From Parastagonospora avenae f. sp. tritici 18332-5 (Eukaryota > Ascomycota > Dothideomycetes > Pleosporales > Phaeosphaeriaceae), in NCBI GenBank assembly GCA_022559985.1, contig JAFJTR010000014.1, positions 62,001-126,000 of the forward strand: a stretch of 64,000 nt of DNA, read 5' to 3'. Each line of letters starts with the position of its first letter. Position 1 is the stretch's first letter. A model generated the notes under the pieces. It saw only the letters and a program-made list of their open reading frames with translations, ran no database searches and had not been told where the DNA came from. A program made the position numbers and the translations under genes. Below are positions 30,429 to 41,320 of the stretch, in pieces.

Positions 30429-31813
30429 TGTGGCGGTATCTCTGGTGTAGAGGGTGGGTGTTGCAGGGAGTTGGGCTGCACTGGGACTTTTGTCGCGATG
30501 TCACAACTGCGGGTGGGTGTTCGGTCTTGGCGAACTACTACCACACCGAACGTACCAGAAATTGCTATTTCCACGCTTGGCTTCTACTTTTCCGAGTGTG
30601 ATGTCCTTTTCGGTCGTATTAGCTCAACTCATTACCTCGCGGACTTGTGTGCAAGTTGGACAATGGCAGTCGTTGCGACGTCATCGCATCATCTGCTGAC
30701 TCAGCATATGTTTGCCCTTCGTCGCTCGGACACTTCACTGGTCTTCCTCGCATCCGTAGAGTGTTACTTTTCCTAGGGCGTGGCTTCTGCTGATATTTGC
30801 AAAGAATCACAACTTCTTTAGATTTATCCCTTATCGGACAAGCTTGCACTGGACGACATGTACCCAAACCAGGGTCGTGCTGGTTGATCGAATTCTCCTG
30901 CTACTTGTTACAGAAAGCCTGTATTCCTCTCTGTCGAGGTCAATCGCAATGAATCACTATATCACTTCGTCGCTTCACTGCTGCGTGGCTACCCAGATGG
31001 GCATGTTCTTTGTAGGGCTGAAGCGAGTGCATCGAGCCAGGGGCATGAAAATAATTGCTTGATCTCGTCTGTGGCTAGTGCGACTGCGATGGAAGCACAG
31101 TCACCTCCCCGGATGGGATGTCCAATAGAGTACATGCCTGACGGTATGCTTGCAAACATGCATTACGTGCGAGAGAATACGTGCGAGAGAATTGACTGTA
31201 CCAGGGAAGATCCTGGTCTCACCGCTTTGTCCTCAAAATTCAAGGAGGGCAAGTGCTTCAGCCAGAGACGAGAGTGACTGGCAGATCCCGCCGCCACAGG
31301 TCAAGCATGATGCCAAGCGGTCGAGATGAAGGAAATTACCGACGTTGAGAGTTGGTGGCTTCCGAAAGGAATGCCGCGTGCTTGCCCCGCTCAAAGGACG
31401 ATCGTAGCGTCTAGCGTGGTGATCAGGGCTGAGAGCTTATCTTGCATCTCAATAATCTCTCCGCCCCCACCCATCCTCGGCATGCATGTAACGAAACCCG
31501 GTCTCATCTTGTGCAACATGGAAGCATCACTCTATGCCTCGAGGTAGTCATCTACTAGACAAGCCGTTGATGCACGAGCTTCCGTAGGGGTGGCGCAGTC
31601 TAGCATGGACGCGTAGCATCAGCAATAACCTCGTGGAATTCCCTCCGCGAACCTTACACGACGGTTCGGATAGTACACCCGGCTACATATGGTGTAGCTG
31701 GGACGGTGGTGTGAAGACAAAGACATCGCGACGATCCTTACCTAGGACAACATCATTCATACCTGGAACACTATTCGGCGCTTACCGTTCCGTGTCGGCA
31801 AGAACCACTGACC
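30429..31813. other. Intergenic, 1.4 kb, between divergent genes
   Basis: Upstream of PAM17 (minus) and of the Zn2Cys6 regulator (plus). Many short frames, none supported. Regulatory genes often have long upstream regions, which may explain part of it. Confidence 0.5.
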
Positions 31814-34275
31814 ATGCCACGGCCCAAAAAACCAGGGGTTGAGCCAAAAAGACGATCACGCAATGGCTGCTGGTAACAGGTCTGCCCACAATGGACTTTT
31901 GATTCAAGACTGACCAATTCTCAGGCCATGTAAATCACGCAAGGTCAAATGGTAACTTGTTGAAAGGCTTGCAATTTCATGTGGTCACTAATTGGTTGCC
32001 AGCGGAGAGGAGAAGCCAAACTGTCTCAATTGCGAACGACAGGGCGAGGTATGCGACTACAGCATCAGGCTCAATTGGGGCGGTCGAACCAAAAGAGATA
32101 GATCCAACACGGCAGGTTCAGACGCCTCCAGTACGGCGTCCGCAAGTCCATTTCAAACAGTCTTCTCTTTCCAAGACAACATATCTCCGCCAGAAGCCTC
32201 AAGCCAACCACCCAACCTCAGGTCAGATTCAAATACATCGCCATCAAAATCTATCAGTTTCGTGGTCGATCCAGAATTACTTCACAGAAGCCAGTCAATA
32301 ACCTTACCCGAAGCTGAAACCAATGGCCTTTACGACTTTCACGAAGATGCTGGAGCACTGCCAAGTTCAGCGTCGTACACTCAAATCGAATTTCAGAACA
32401 CTTTCGGTCCGTCGCTGCACACAACACCTCAAGAGTCAAGTAGTTACAATGGTGGTCACGCTCCTGCTCACATGGCGACATCGATGCCGCCGCCTCAAGA
32501 GTTCCTCGATGCGAACAACTGTGGCCAATCCCAGCTTTTTACCATAGCATCGCCGGAAACAACGATGTCAGATGTGCAGTCGCCATATGCAGGTCCGCTA
32601 GATTCTTACAGTCCCTACGTTCCGAAGCCGTTGACACCCGGTTCTTCAGTCAATTCTGAAGAGAATGCCTGGAGAAGCACCACGAGCATTCAAAGTCCAG
32701 CCAATGAAGCCCCTGATCTGCGTAGGATGTCGGTGAATAATATAATCAACAACGAATTCTCAGAGCATAGTCAAGGTGCCGGATGCGGGCATCAGTATCC
32801 AATCGCAGACTATTCGGCAACCACTTATGGATACGATCTCGGGCTCCCCGACCTTGACACACCCAACAACGACGATTTCTCCGCAATTTCCATCTTTAGT
32901 CCACAAACCGATAGAATGGAGTTGGACGGCGAAACAACCTACGGAAGTGCAGACCCTCGCAGTCAAGATATGGCTTTCGAGCGTGGAGGCTATTATGCAA
33001 AGCCTGTTCCAATACGGATACCAAAATCCTTGGGTCCTTTACCGCGTATCCTTATGGAAAACCCTATGAATCTTCTCTACTTTCATCACTTCCTCAATCA
33101 CACAGCACGATTACTTGTTCCTCATGACTGCGAGCAAAATCCGTTCCGTCAGATATTGCCACAGAGTACGTACTTCATCCGAGGTCTAGATAACAAAACT
33201 GATTCCTTTAGTGGCCGTTGCGGATGATAACATCATGAACCTACTTCTCGCCTACTCTGCTGCTCATCGAGCCAGAATGCTCAGACACCCTGAGCCCAAC
33301 AATCGCATTGCCTTGTGGGTCCGCGACGTTTTCCCCAAGCTGCGTCAAACCCTTGTGGAAAAACCACATGATGTATCCGACAATACGCTAGCCGTCGTCA
33401 TCATGATGGCAAGCGTTGAGATCATATGCTCGGGCACGTTCGAAGTGCCCATATCATGGCAAGACCATCTCACCATGGCACGGCAGATGATCAGCGCTCG
33501 CGGACCGCCGCTCGGCACGAGTCGCAAGGATCATGTAGCCTACTTTCTCTCCCGATGGTTCGCATATCTGGACGTTATCGGCTCGCTAAGCGGGGGCAAG
33601 ACTGACATGCCCGCGTCATATTGGTCTGCTCAAACCCCCGAGACTGATGAGGACTTTGAAATCGACTGTCTTAATGGTTTCACAACACGGTGCATCGGAA
33701 GCTTAGCCCGCATATCTGATCTCGCGAAGATGTGCGAACCACAACGCATTGATGCAGACGGCAATATACGAGCCGACTGGAAGCCAGGACCGGAGATTGT
33801 GCGGCAAGCGGTGCAGATTCGTCGAGAATTGGAAGAAGGCCTGCTGGAGAGGAATATCCGGAAAGGATGCAATCACCGATCCGATGCGGCTACAGAGTCC
33901 GAAGGCGCATGGGACGCGACGGAAATCTTCGCCACAAATGAATTGTTCCACTGGGCTGGACTCATACACCTTTACCGTAGGGTCCTTGGGAAACCTGCGT
34001 CCGATATTGAGGTCCAACATGCCGTGGGCGAAATCGTCAGTCTGCTGTACAAGATCCGACGAGGAAGTACGGCGGAAGCATGTATCATATTCCCAATGTT
34101 TGCGGCGGGATGCGATTCTGAGGACCAGGGGCAGAGAAACACGATTATGGAGAGGTTGAAGAGCGTCGAGGGCTTTGGCATGACGAATACGCCCAAAGTC
34201 GCGACGCTGCTGCAGAACGTGTGGGATACTGGCAAGCCATGGGAGAGTCTTGTCAGCGGCGAGTTTTTCGGTTGA
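31814..34275 (+). CDS. Zn2Cys6 transcription factor with fungal-specific domain
   Basis: Four exons: 31814-31872, 31925-31951, 32003-33165 and 33212-34275, introns 46-52 bp; 770 residues. The Gal4-type binuclear cluster is at residues 19-47: C-WP-C-KSRKVK-C-GEEKPN-C-LN-C-ERQGEV-C, spacing 2/6/6/2/6. Two introns interrupt it, one inside the TGG of CWPC and one inside the third Cys codon. Residues 60-380 are Ser/Thr/Pro-rich and disordered. The C-terminal half, from NPMNLLYFHHFLNHTARLL through NIMNLLLAYSAAHRARML, is the Fungal_trans_2 type regulatory domain. Target genes cannot be read from the sequence; no cluster of metabolic genes lies nearby. Confidence 0.9.
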
Positions 34276-34454
34276 GCAGAGGCCATTGCGAAAATTAGAT
34301 GTACGATACCAAGGTAAAAGGCGAGGTGGCGTAAATGGTTTCTCTCTCCGTAACGTTTAAGCGACTTTGATTCATCTTCCCAGACATATTCTTAGGGTAT
34401 CTTCCAAAATATTGTACATATCCTTCTTCAATCGTACAGACCATACCTCCCACT

Positions 34455-35017
34455 CTACCAAGGCCACCACCCACCCCTAGCCACTTTCCCCACCGCCTCC
34501 CCCGTCTTAACCACCTCGTCCGTCCCCTCCCTCACGCTCTCCACCACCGCCCTCCCCGCCTCCGCCACCTCGTCCACTGCCTCCCCCGCCTTGGCCTTCT
34601 GCCGCGCCACCGCCTCCTTCAATTGCTCCTGCAAATCGCCAATCTCACTCGCCTTGCCGTGCTTCTGCTCGATGATCTCCAGTTTGAGCCACGTGTAGTA
34701 TGTGATTTGGTATGTGAAGAGTGCGATGAGGAAGGTTTTGAGCACGGGGTAGGAGAAGGACTTGTAGTATGTGCCCTGTGGGGTTTGTTAGTGTTGTGAG
34801 GGACGTTGTGGTGGGGTATGACGTGACGTACAGTTCTTGAAGGCGCTTTTGGCGGATTGAGATTTGGCGAGGGGTTCGGAGGGGTTGGTTGAGGAGGCGT
34901 GTCTGTTGCATAGCGGCGGCGTCGCGACACCTGTCCTATTCTGCGCGGTATCGAGCGTGCGGTGGTGGCTCTGACGTGGTTCATCGTAGGCACCGATTTC
35001 TTCCCTCTTCTCTGCAA
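34455..35017 (-). CDS. Mitochondrial single-span protein with amphipathic Ala/Glu/Val tail
   Basis: Exon 1 (35017-34832) and exon 2 (34775-34455) flank a 56-bp intron (GTACGT..CACAG). The product is 168 residues, or 157 from the better-placed ATG at 34984 (MNHVRATTARSIPRR). The N-terminus is an Arg-rich presequence ending near RRRRYATDTPPQ, then a Pro-rich linker. A TM segment spans PVLKTFLIALFTYQITYYTWL. The remaining 80 residues are a charged helix with 11-residue periodicity (AGEAVDEVAEAGRAVVES, then GTDEVVKTGEAVGKVA), like LEA or apolipoprotein helices. An inner-membrane location is inferred. The family is known only as uncharacterised fungal mitochondrial proteins. It diverges from YSY6. 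Confidence 0.75.
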
Positions 35018-35356
35018 TTCTACGTCCGGAAAATTTCGCGGGTGCCTGAAATGCTGCGAGTATGTGAAGGGTTATGCGACGTTGCAATTGCGACCGTGTG
35101 AGGGGAGTGTGTAGATATAAAAAAGGTCAACGAACGCAAGTACCGAAATAGCAAACCTCCGTCCCATATCTCCGCATCGCATCCCCACTAGCGCGCGCCT
35201 CGGTCCGTGCGACATTTCCAAAGCGAACACCTTGCATCACCCCAGACCCCAATACCCTAATACCACCTTTTACCTCTCCTGCAAATCCCGGACACACACA
35301 CAAAAGACTTCGCGCCCAAATTCCTCCGCCCTACAACTTCACCTAACACCGACACA
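35018..35356. promoter_or_regulatory. Bidirectional promoter, mitochondrial protein / YSY6
   Basis: About 340 bp between divergent start codons. It includes a C/A-rich leader directly before the YSY6 ATG. Confidence 0.5.
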
Positions 35357-35719
35357 ATGGTACGCAAAAACATGCAATGCGATTCCCCCGAATTCAGGGT
35401 CCACGTAGCTAACGGGCATGCCAGGCGCAAACCCCCCAGCAACGGCAGGCCAACATGCGCTTCGCCAAGGCGCAGGAGAAGAAGATGGGAAAGCCAGAAC
35501 AGCCTGTTGTTGTCAAGCGGGGGCCGCAGAAGAGCCCGATCAGCAAGGTGTGGATCAGTGAGTTTAACCCATACACCGCGAGCTGATAGGGAGGCATGGA
35601 ATGGGATTGGAGTGCTCATGCGACGAGAGATTGGCTAGGGACTAATGATACTGACAGTCCTCCTCGGCTTCGTACTATGCGGCGGTCTCATCTTCGAGCT
35701 TCTCAAGCTGTTCTTCTAA
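35357..35719 (+). CDS. YSY6: RAMP4/SERP-type tail-anchored ER protein YSY6
   Basis: Three exons: 35357-35359 (the ATG alone), 35425-35557 and 35658-35719, with introns of 65 and 100 bp; 65 residues. The family binds the Sec61 translocon and protects glycoproteins under ER stress. Visible features: AQTPQQRQANMRFAKAQE, the basic KKMGKPEQPVVVKRGPQKSP block, and a C-terminal TM anchor (WIILLGFVLCGGLIFELLKLFF). The start codon forms a three-base exon, since GT follows it directly (ATG|GTACGC) and the next exon begins GCGCAAACC in frame. Without that splice the frame runs into unrelated sequence, so the model is well supported. Confidence 0.88.
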
Positions 35720-35968
35720 GCGCACGATATCTTCGCCTTTGGACACATTTCAATGCCGCGAGAACATCTTGGGGTGGCATAACTTTTACTTGGGCCACCG
35801 ACTCGTAAAAATAGGGGGACTAAGAGAATAGAAGCCACTTGGCTACTTTCTTTCGCATTCGGTTCATAGGGACACGGCGTTACACCAGGCACATACGGGC
35901 TGAAACTACGGTCAGATATACCAATGCAATTCGATTCTCATTTGTCGATTGGAAATCTGCATGTTGTG

Positions 35969-38900
35969 CTACTCGGCAGGCGCCTCGCCGTCGTCAAGAA
36001 CGACGGTCCGCTTCTTCTTCTTCTTCTTCTTGACTGCGGTGTCGTCGCCTCCGCCGCCTTGCTCGATCTCGCCTTCGGGCTTGACCTTCTTCCTTTTCTT
36101 CTTCTTGACTGGCGCTGCGTCCGCTTCTTCGCCTTCTGGTTCGGCGGGTGGGGCAGCAGCTGGGTCATCGCCCTCGACATCAACCTTCCGGACCTTCTTT
36201 TTCTTCTTCTTGATCGCGACTTCTTCTTTGACGTGTAACCGTTCGCTCGCCCTTTGCATCTCTAATCGCAAGCGCTCCACTTCTTGCAACGCCTTCTTCA
36301 TCTCGGCTTCTTCTTGCTCTCGTCTCTCAATTTCGAGCTGGGTGAGCTTGCGGTTCGAAGTGCCGTCATCGTCGACGAGGCTTAAAGAAGCAAGACCCGA
36401 GCTGTCAACATCCAGCAGCGACTTCTTTGCTTTGCCTAGGCGTGGTTGCACGATGTCTTCTCTTGACGAATTATCGGCGGCAGGGCCAAGCGTCTCGTCT
36501 CCCATAATCTCGACCTTCCGGACGGGTTTGCGAGGACTTCGTGATCGTGGGACTTGGTCACTCGATGACGCCCTTTCGAGATTAAGGTCCATGATAGGTA
36601 TAGAGTCGATGTCTAGGTCGTTGTTTTCTTGGTTTCCGTCTCGTACTATCCTGCTCAGTGGTGTCACTGTGCCACTACCACCGTCAGGATCGATGTAGAA
36701 GGGATCGTCCTTGTGTCGTTCTCTCCTCTCAGCCTTCCGTCGAGCGACGATGTCAGGATCCAGATATTCTTCTTCCACCGCGTTCTGATAGCTGGTAGGT
36801 TCCCTGTGGGGAGCGTCAAGGCGCTCTGCTGCCGGGGCGATGATTGTAGGTGTATCAGTGTATACGGCCACAGGCTCACTGTATGCCGCATACACCTCGT
36901 CTTCTTCTGTCTCGAAGCCTTCATTCTCGGCTTGTGACAGGAGGAATTGTAAGTTCGGGTTAATAGGCGTGTCCAAGTCAAGATCATCCGGTATTGGAAC
37001 CTTGCGTTGTGCACCAGGCGCGACTGGGTTCAATTCAGCGCCAGAGAACAAGGCCGGTATGGCTTGCGTCAGTAATAAGGGTGGATCGGTGAAGTCGCCA
37101 TTGTCGGTACCAGTCGCAGTACCCGAAGCGGCTTCAGCAGCTAACCTCATCAATTCTAGGTATTCAACCGCTCGTTCTTGCACCTCGAGACTGGGATGCG
37201 TCGAGAGTGGTTCTAGGAAGTGTATTATGCGAGCCATCAGTAGCGACATGAGGGTTTTACGTTCTGGTGTCCACGATATTTGGTCGTTGCCGGCCATACT
37301 GGAGAAGACTTTGGGTATTGCCTGTAGATACACGGCTAGGGTCTTCGCGGGGAGCTGCAAAGAGCTGGAGTGGAGAAGGGACGTCATGACAGGCTCGGGT
37401 CGAGTTAGATAGTTGGCGAATTCTCCTACCAACCAAGCTGCGTACTCAAGCACACCCTGTCCGCCGTTGCCAGATGCTGGAAACATCTGTTCTCTTCGAT
37501 CAACAAGTACAAGAGATTGCGCGGCATCGACTGCTTCAGATCGAACACTCTTAACCCGAATGGCAACGTTCTGAAGCTCACGGCCAATGCCGCCTCCTAT
37601 CTCATCTGATCTTTCTGTGTCCTCTTTCTCTTCGGTCGTCGAGGCGTGCTTCGTTGACGGTGAGACCCTGACTAGCTGTACTAGTACATCAATGTACCAG
37701 TCAAAGTCGGAAATGTTACTGTATGTATCACGAGAGCACATCTCCAGTATCCTTTTGATCACACTTATTCGGTAGTCGTCGGGTAATGGCGGTGGTTGGT
37801 CGGAGTCTTGCTCGTGCTGTCGTAAATTATCCTCTGCATCGGAATCGTCGTCGGCGTATGGCACAATCTCAGTCATCCTAACTCGGTCATTGTTCGAGTC
37901 GTTCGCTGGAGACGCGATTGGTGCGTTTCGTAATTGTCGCATGAGACGTCCGACGATAGCTGTGAGGTTGTCGGTATTGACCATGCCGACGACGAGATCC
38001 AGGGCGCGCATTCGTATCGAGATGTCAGGATCGTCGATGCATTCGAGGATGACATCCTGTTGCTGGGAGACCAGGTACGGATGTGAACGGACAATTTTCT
38101 CGAAAGCCAGCAACGCCACGTATTTTACTGCAGAACGATGAGACATGAACATTTCTCATTGGATCCAGCATCAGCTTACAGTTTGAGTCGCCTTCGATGA
38201 CCATCATGCCTCGAAGCTTGCCAACACATAGCTTTGCGACTTCTTCGCCCTCTGCAGTGCCTTCGACGGCTTCCAAGATGCCGCCCTGTATTATGCCGTT
38301 GATGCACTCGTATAGCAATGACATGGCGGAGGTCTCGCGAATGATCTTTGTGAGTGGTGGCAGGAGCTTCTTGATCAATCGAGGTTCGAGCGGAATCAGC
38401 GTCGCGAACTGTCAACGTTAGCTATCATGCAATTCCATTGAATCTTTGAGCGTACAAGCTTGATCAGCTTGATTGCCATCCAGTTGTTGTTACCCTCAAC
38501 CAAGAGGTCGAACAGTCGAGGCGCAAGCGGTAGGAAGTCTTGTGGTCTCCGCCATCCCAGCTCACACACAACATTCACAATAGCGGCCGTCACGCTCGGA
38601 TCTTCCTGATCATCCTGCAACCGTTCCTTGATCTTCGGCCATGCTGGTCGCAGCGTTTCTGGGTATACAAGCGCAAGTCGGTACAGAGTGACAACGGTCT
38701 TCTTCCGGATCATGGCATGCGAATGCGTCAGGCGCGGTATAAGGTCCGAAAGCACAGAGTTTGCCATGCTAGGATTAACAACGTGTGGTATCGCACCCAA
38801 TGGCAAAGCGATGTACGGCGGTGTAGGACTCATAATGTCCTTTTTGAGCTGGTTCTCAGCGAGGACTAGGACTTCTGTATCTCTGCGAAAGCTCTGTACT

Positions 38901-39207
38901 GCCGCCAGATAACCCGTGCGCTTCTGCTTGAACTTGGAGCTTGACATGACCTCGAGAACATTGAAGCTTGCCCAGGACATGTCGTGGCCGAACATCTCAA
39001 GGTACGTGAGCTTCATGAGGGCTGTGGCCTTCAGGTCCATGTCGTTGGTCCTTATCTCTTTGCGACATTCTTTTATGCTCTCGGCAATGTACTCTTTCTC
39101 CGAGCCCTTGTGGTTGCGCAGGCCTCGAATGAGGTCGTAGAGGGATTTCTCGAACCTGGTTTGATGTCAGTCCTGCTGTTGTGTACCTGGAAGATTAAGT
39201 AGTACAT
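35969..39207 (-). CDS. APL5: AP-3 complex delta-adaptin subunit
   Basis: Coding parts: 39207-39206, 39155-38456, 38408-38180 and 38127-35969, introns 47-52 bp; 1029 residues. It is the large delta chain of AP-3, which sorts cargo from Golgi/endosome to the vacuole. The start codon is split: AT lies in exon 1 and G opens exon 2, giving MFEKSLYDLIRGLRNHKG. The adaptin N-terminal HEAT solenoid covers residues 1-600 (KATALMKLTYLEMFGHDMSW, YRLALVYPETLRPAWPKI, KYVALLAFEKIV). The hinge is acidic/Ser-rich (NLERASSSDQVPRSRSP). The C-terminus has a coiled coil (LEIERREQEEAEMKKALQ) and three lysine clusters (KKKKKKVRK, KKKKRKKVK, KKKKKKKR) typical of delta-adaptin tails. Confidence 0.94.
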
Positions 39208-39705
39208 TTTGGCGTGTTCAAGTCGTCTCCCGCAGTCGTGTGTCTAGGTAACGGAACGCACGTGGAGGGGTAGTGGTGCGGAAGCGTGGAGGAGGGCCAG
39301 CAGGCATCATTGGGCGATTGGCGACATGGGAAGAGCTCTCTACACCAAAAGTTTGTAAAAAGAGCCCGCAAGTTCAGGGTCGATCGGCAAGTGGTGAGCG
39401 GACCTGCATCTGTCGTGGAGGATTCACTGACGCGCATGGATGATGCCCGCCGGCAGTCCAGTTTCGCCGACGACGCTGCTCGGGAGCTAAGCTCCAGCAT
39501 CCAACATCGCGACTTCACACCAACACTAGACAGCCGTTATCACACGTCGTCAATTACCAGACGAACAAGGACAGTTCAACCGCATACGAAGCTCACAGTA
39601 TTGCACGAATTATCAGGCTACTAGACACGAAAGCAACCCCACTCGCGCTCATCTACACTCCCGCGCACTGCCATCAATCTACACATACCAGAGAAAGCCG
39701 CCATA
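39208..39705. promoter_or_regulatory. Shared upstream region of APL5 and EMC2
   Basis: About 500 bp between divergent start codons. The plus-strand frame 39286-39624 is not supported as a gene. A noncoding first exon of APL5 must end at 39206. Confidence 0.45.
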
Positions 39706-40745
39706 ATGTCACAAGCCAACCTCCTCTCCCCACCAACTCACATCCCCCCACAAACCGCCCGATGGCTCTCCCTAAAAAGCCCCCACATACTTTCCCACCC
39801 ACCAACTTCCTCACTACCCTGGCCCCTCTCCCTGCTCTTCTCCCGCGAAACCCCCGAATCATGGACCATCCACGAGAACCTCTTCTACTCGGCGCTGCGC
39901 ACTGGCGACGAGACATCCGCCAACGCCATCCTCGCGCGCCTCGAAGCGCGCTTCGGCGACCAGAACGAGCGCATCATCACCCTGCGCGGCATCTATAACG
40001 AAGCGACTGCGCAGTCGGATGCGGATCTGGAGAAGGTGTTTGAAGGATATGAGAAGATTCTCAAGGAGGACCCGACAAATATGAGTGTGAGGAAGAGGAG
40101 GGTGGCGGTGTTGAAGGCGCTGGGGAGGCCGCAGGATGCGATTACTGCTATCACGGTGTTGCTGCAGAATAGCCCGACGGATGTGGAGGCGTGGGCGGAG
40201 GCGAGCGAGTTGTATGCGAGCCAGGCGGCGTGGGGACAGGCGATTTACTGCGCGGAGGAAGTGCTACTAATCATGCCGAATGCGTGGAGCGTGAGTTCAT
40301 CTTCCCACCCAGCGTGGAATTCGGGTACTGACATGAATACTAGGCACACGCACACATTGCAACCCTACACTACCTCTCCGCCACATCCACCACCCCACCC
40401 TCTCTCTCCACTCTCTCCCTCTCGCTAAAACACTTCTGCCGCGCCGTCGAGCTCAACGACTCCTATCTGCGCGGCTACTACGGGCTCAAGATGCTCACGG
40501 CCACACTTCTCCCCGTGCTGTCCGAGTCAAGCACCGTCTCGAGTAAGCGCGGAAACAACCAAACCGACGACGACGACATCCCGATCCCCAAGATCGAGAC
40601 GGTCAGGAAGTTGGAGGAGATTGCGACGAGCAAGCTTGGCGAGATTGTCAGGAATGCGAGCGCGGGTAAGTGGACCGGGTTCGATCAGGCGGAAGTTATT
40701 GCGGCGAGGGAATTGCTGGATAGGGATGGGAAGATTGAGCGATAG
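39706..40745 (+). CDS. EMC2: ER membrane protein complex subunit 2 (TPR protein)
   Basis: Exons 39706-40290 and 40344-40745 flank a 53-bp intron (GTGAGT..ACTAG); 328 residues. Emc2 is the cytosolic TPR scaffold of the ER membrane protein complex, which inserts tail-anchored and multispan proteins. TPR helices are visible in HENLFYSALRTGDETSANAI, VFEGYEKILKEDPTNMSVRK, AITVLLQNSPTDVEAWAEAS, the QAIYCAEEVLLIMPNA segment, and FCRAVELNDSYLRGYYGLKM. The C-terminus has an acidic insert (QTDDDDIPIPK) and a final helix. Codon bias switches along the gene from C-rich to G-rich third positions. Confidence 0.92.
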
Positions 40746-41320
40746 ACTTCCTGTGTAGAAGGTGTTGGGCGCCCTGTAGATAATGGCTCGAGAGTCTCTA
40801 TACGAGCATTGAAGGTCTAATACCAACACATCACACCACCATACACATGCACCAGCTCAGACGCATATTCACATGCCGAAAACAAGTGTCCATATTATAA
40901 TCTACAATGAATCCTACTCCAGCCCCCATCACACCACATGCACCAAGAACCCCAACTTGTAGATGAAGATATACATATATAATCCCACCTCGATAATGCC
41001 CCTTGTATTATTGCACAGCGTGTAGACCAACAGTTGAAAAAACGTGGGTAGTCGCCATCGCCGAAAGATTTATGCCCGGGTTCAACAACAAATTGCAAAT
41101 GAATATGAATAGTAAGAGAAGAAAACGCCTTGTGTAAATGCCCAGAAAATCGCCTCCATGTTGCTCGTATATCAGATTCCTCAACCTATCTTGAGAGGAG
41201 AAAGACATTTTCCTTTCCTTTCTTGTGTCGTCTCGCTTCGTTCGCTAGCCAAAAACAGTGCGCTGCTGTGCTGTTGTGTAGAGAAAAAGAGTTGGGTATT
41301 TGAATAGTCGAGAAGAGAAA
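40746..41320. other. Intergenic between convergent genes
   Basis: 3' regions of EMC2 and the Met/Gln-rich protein gene. No gene or repeat seen. Confidence 0.5.
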
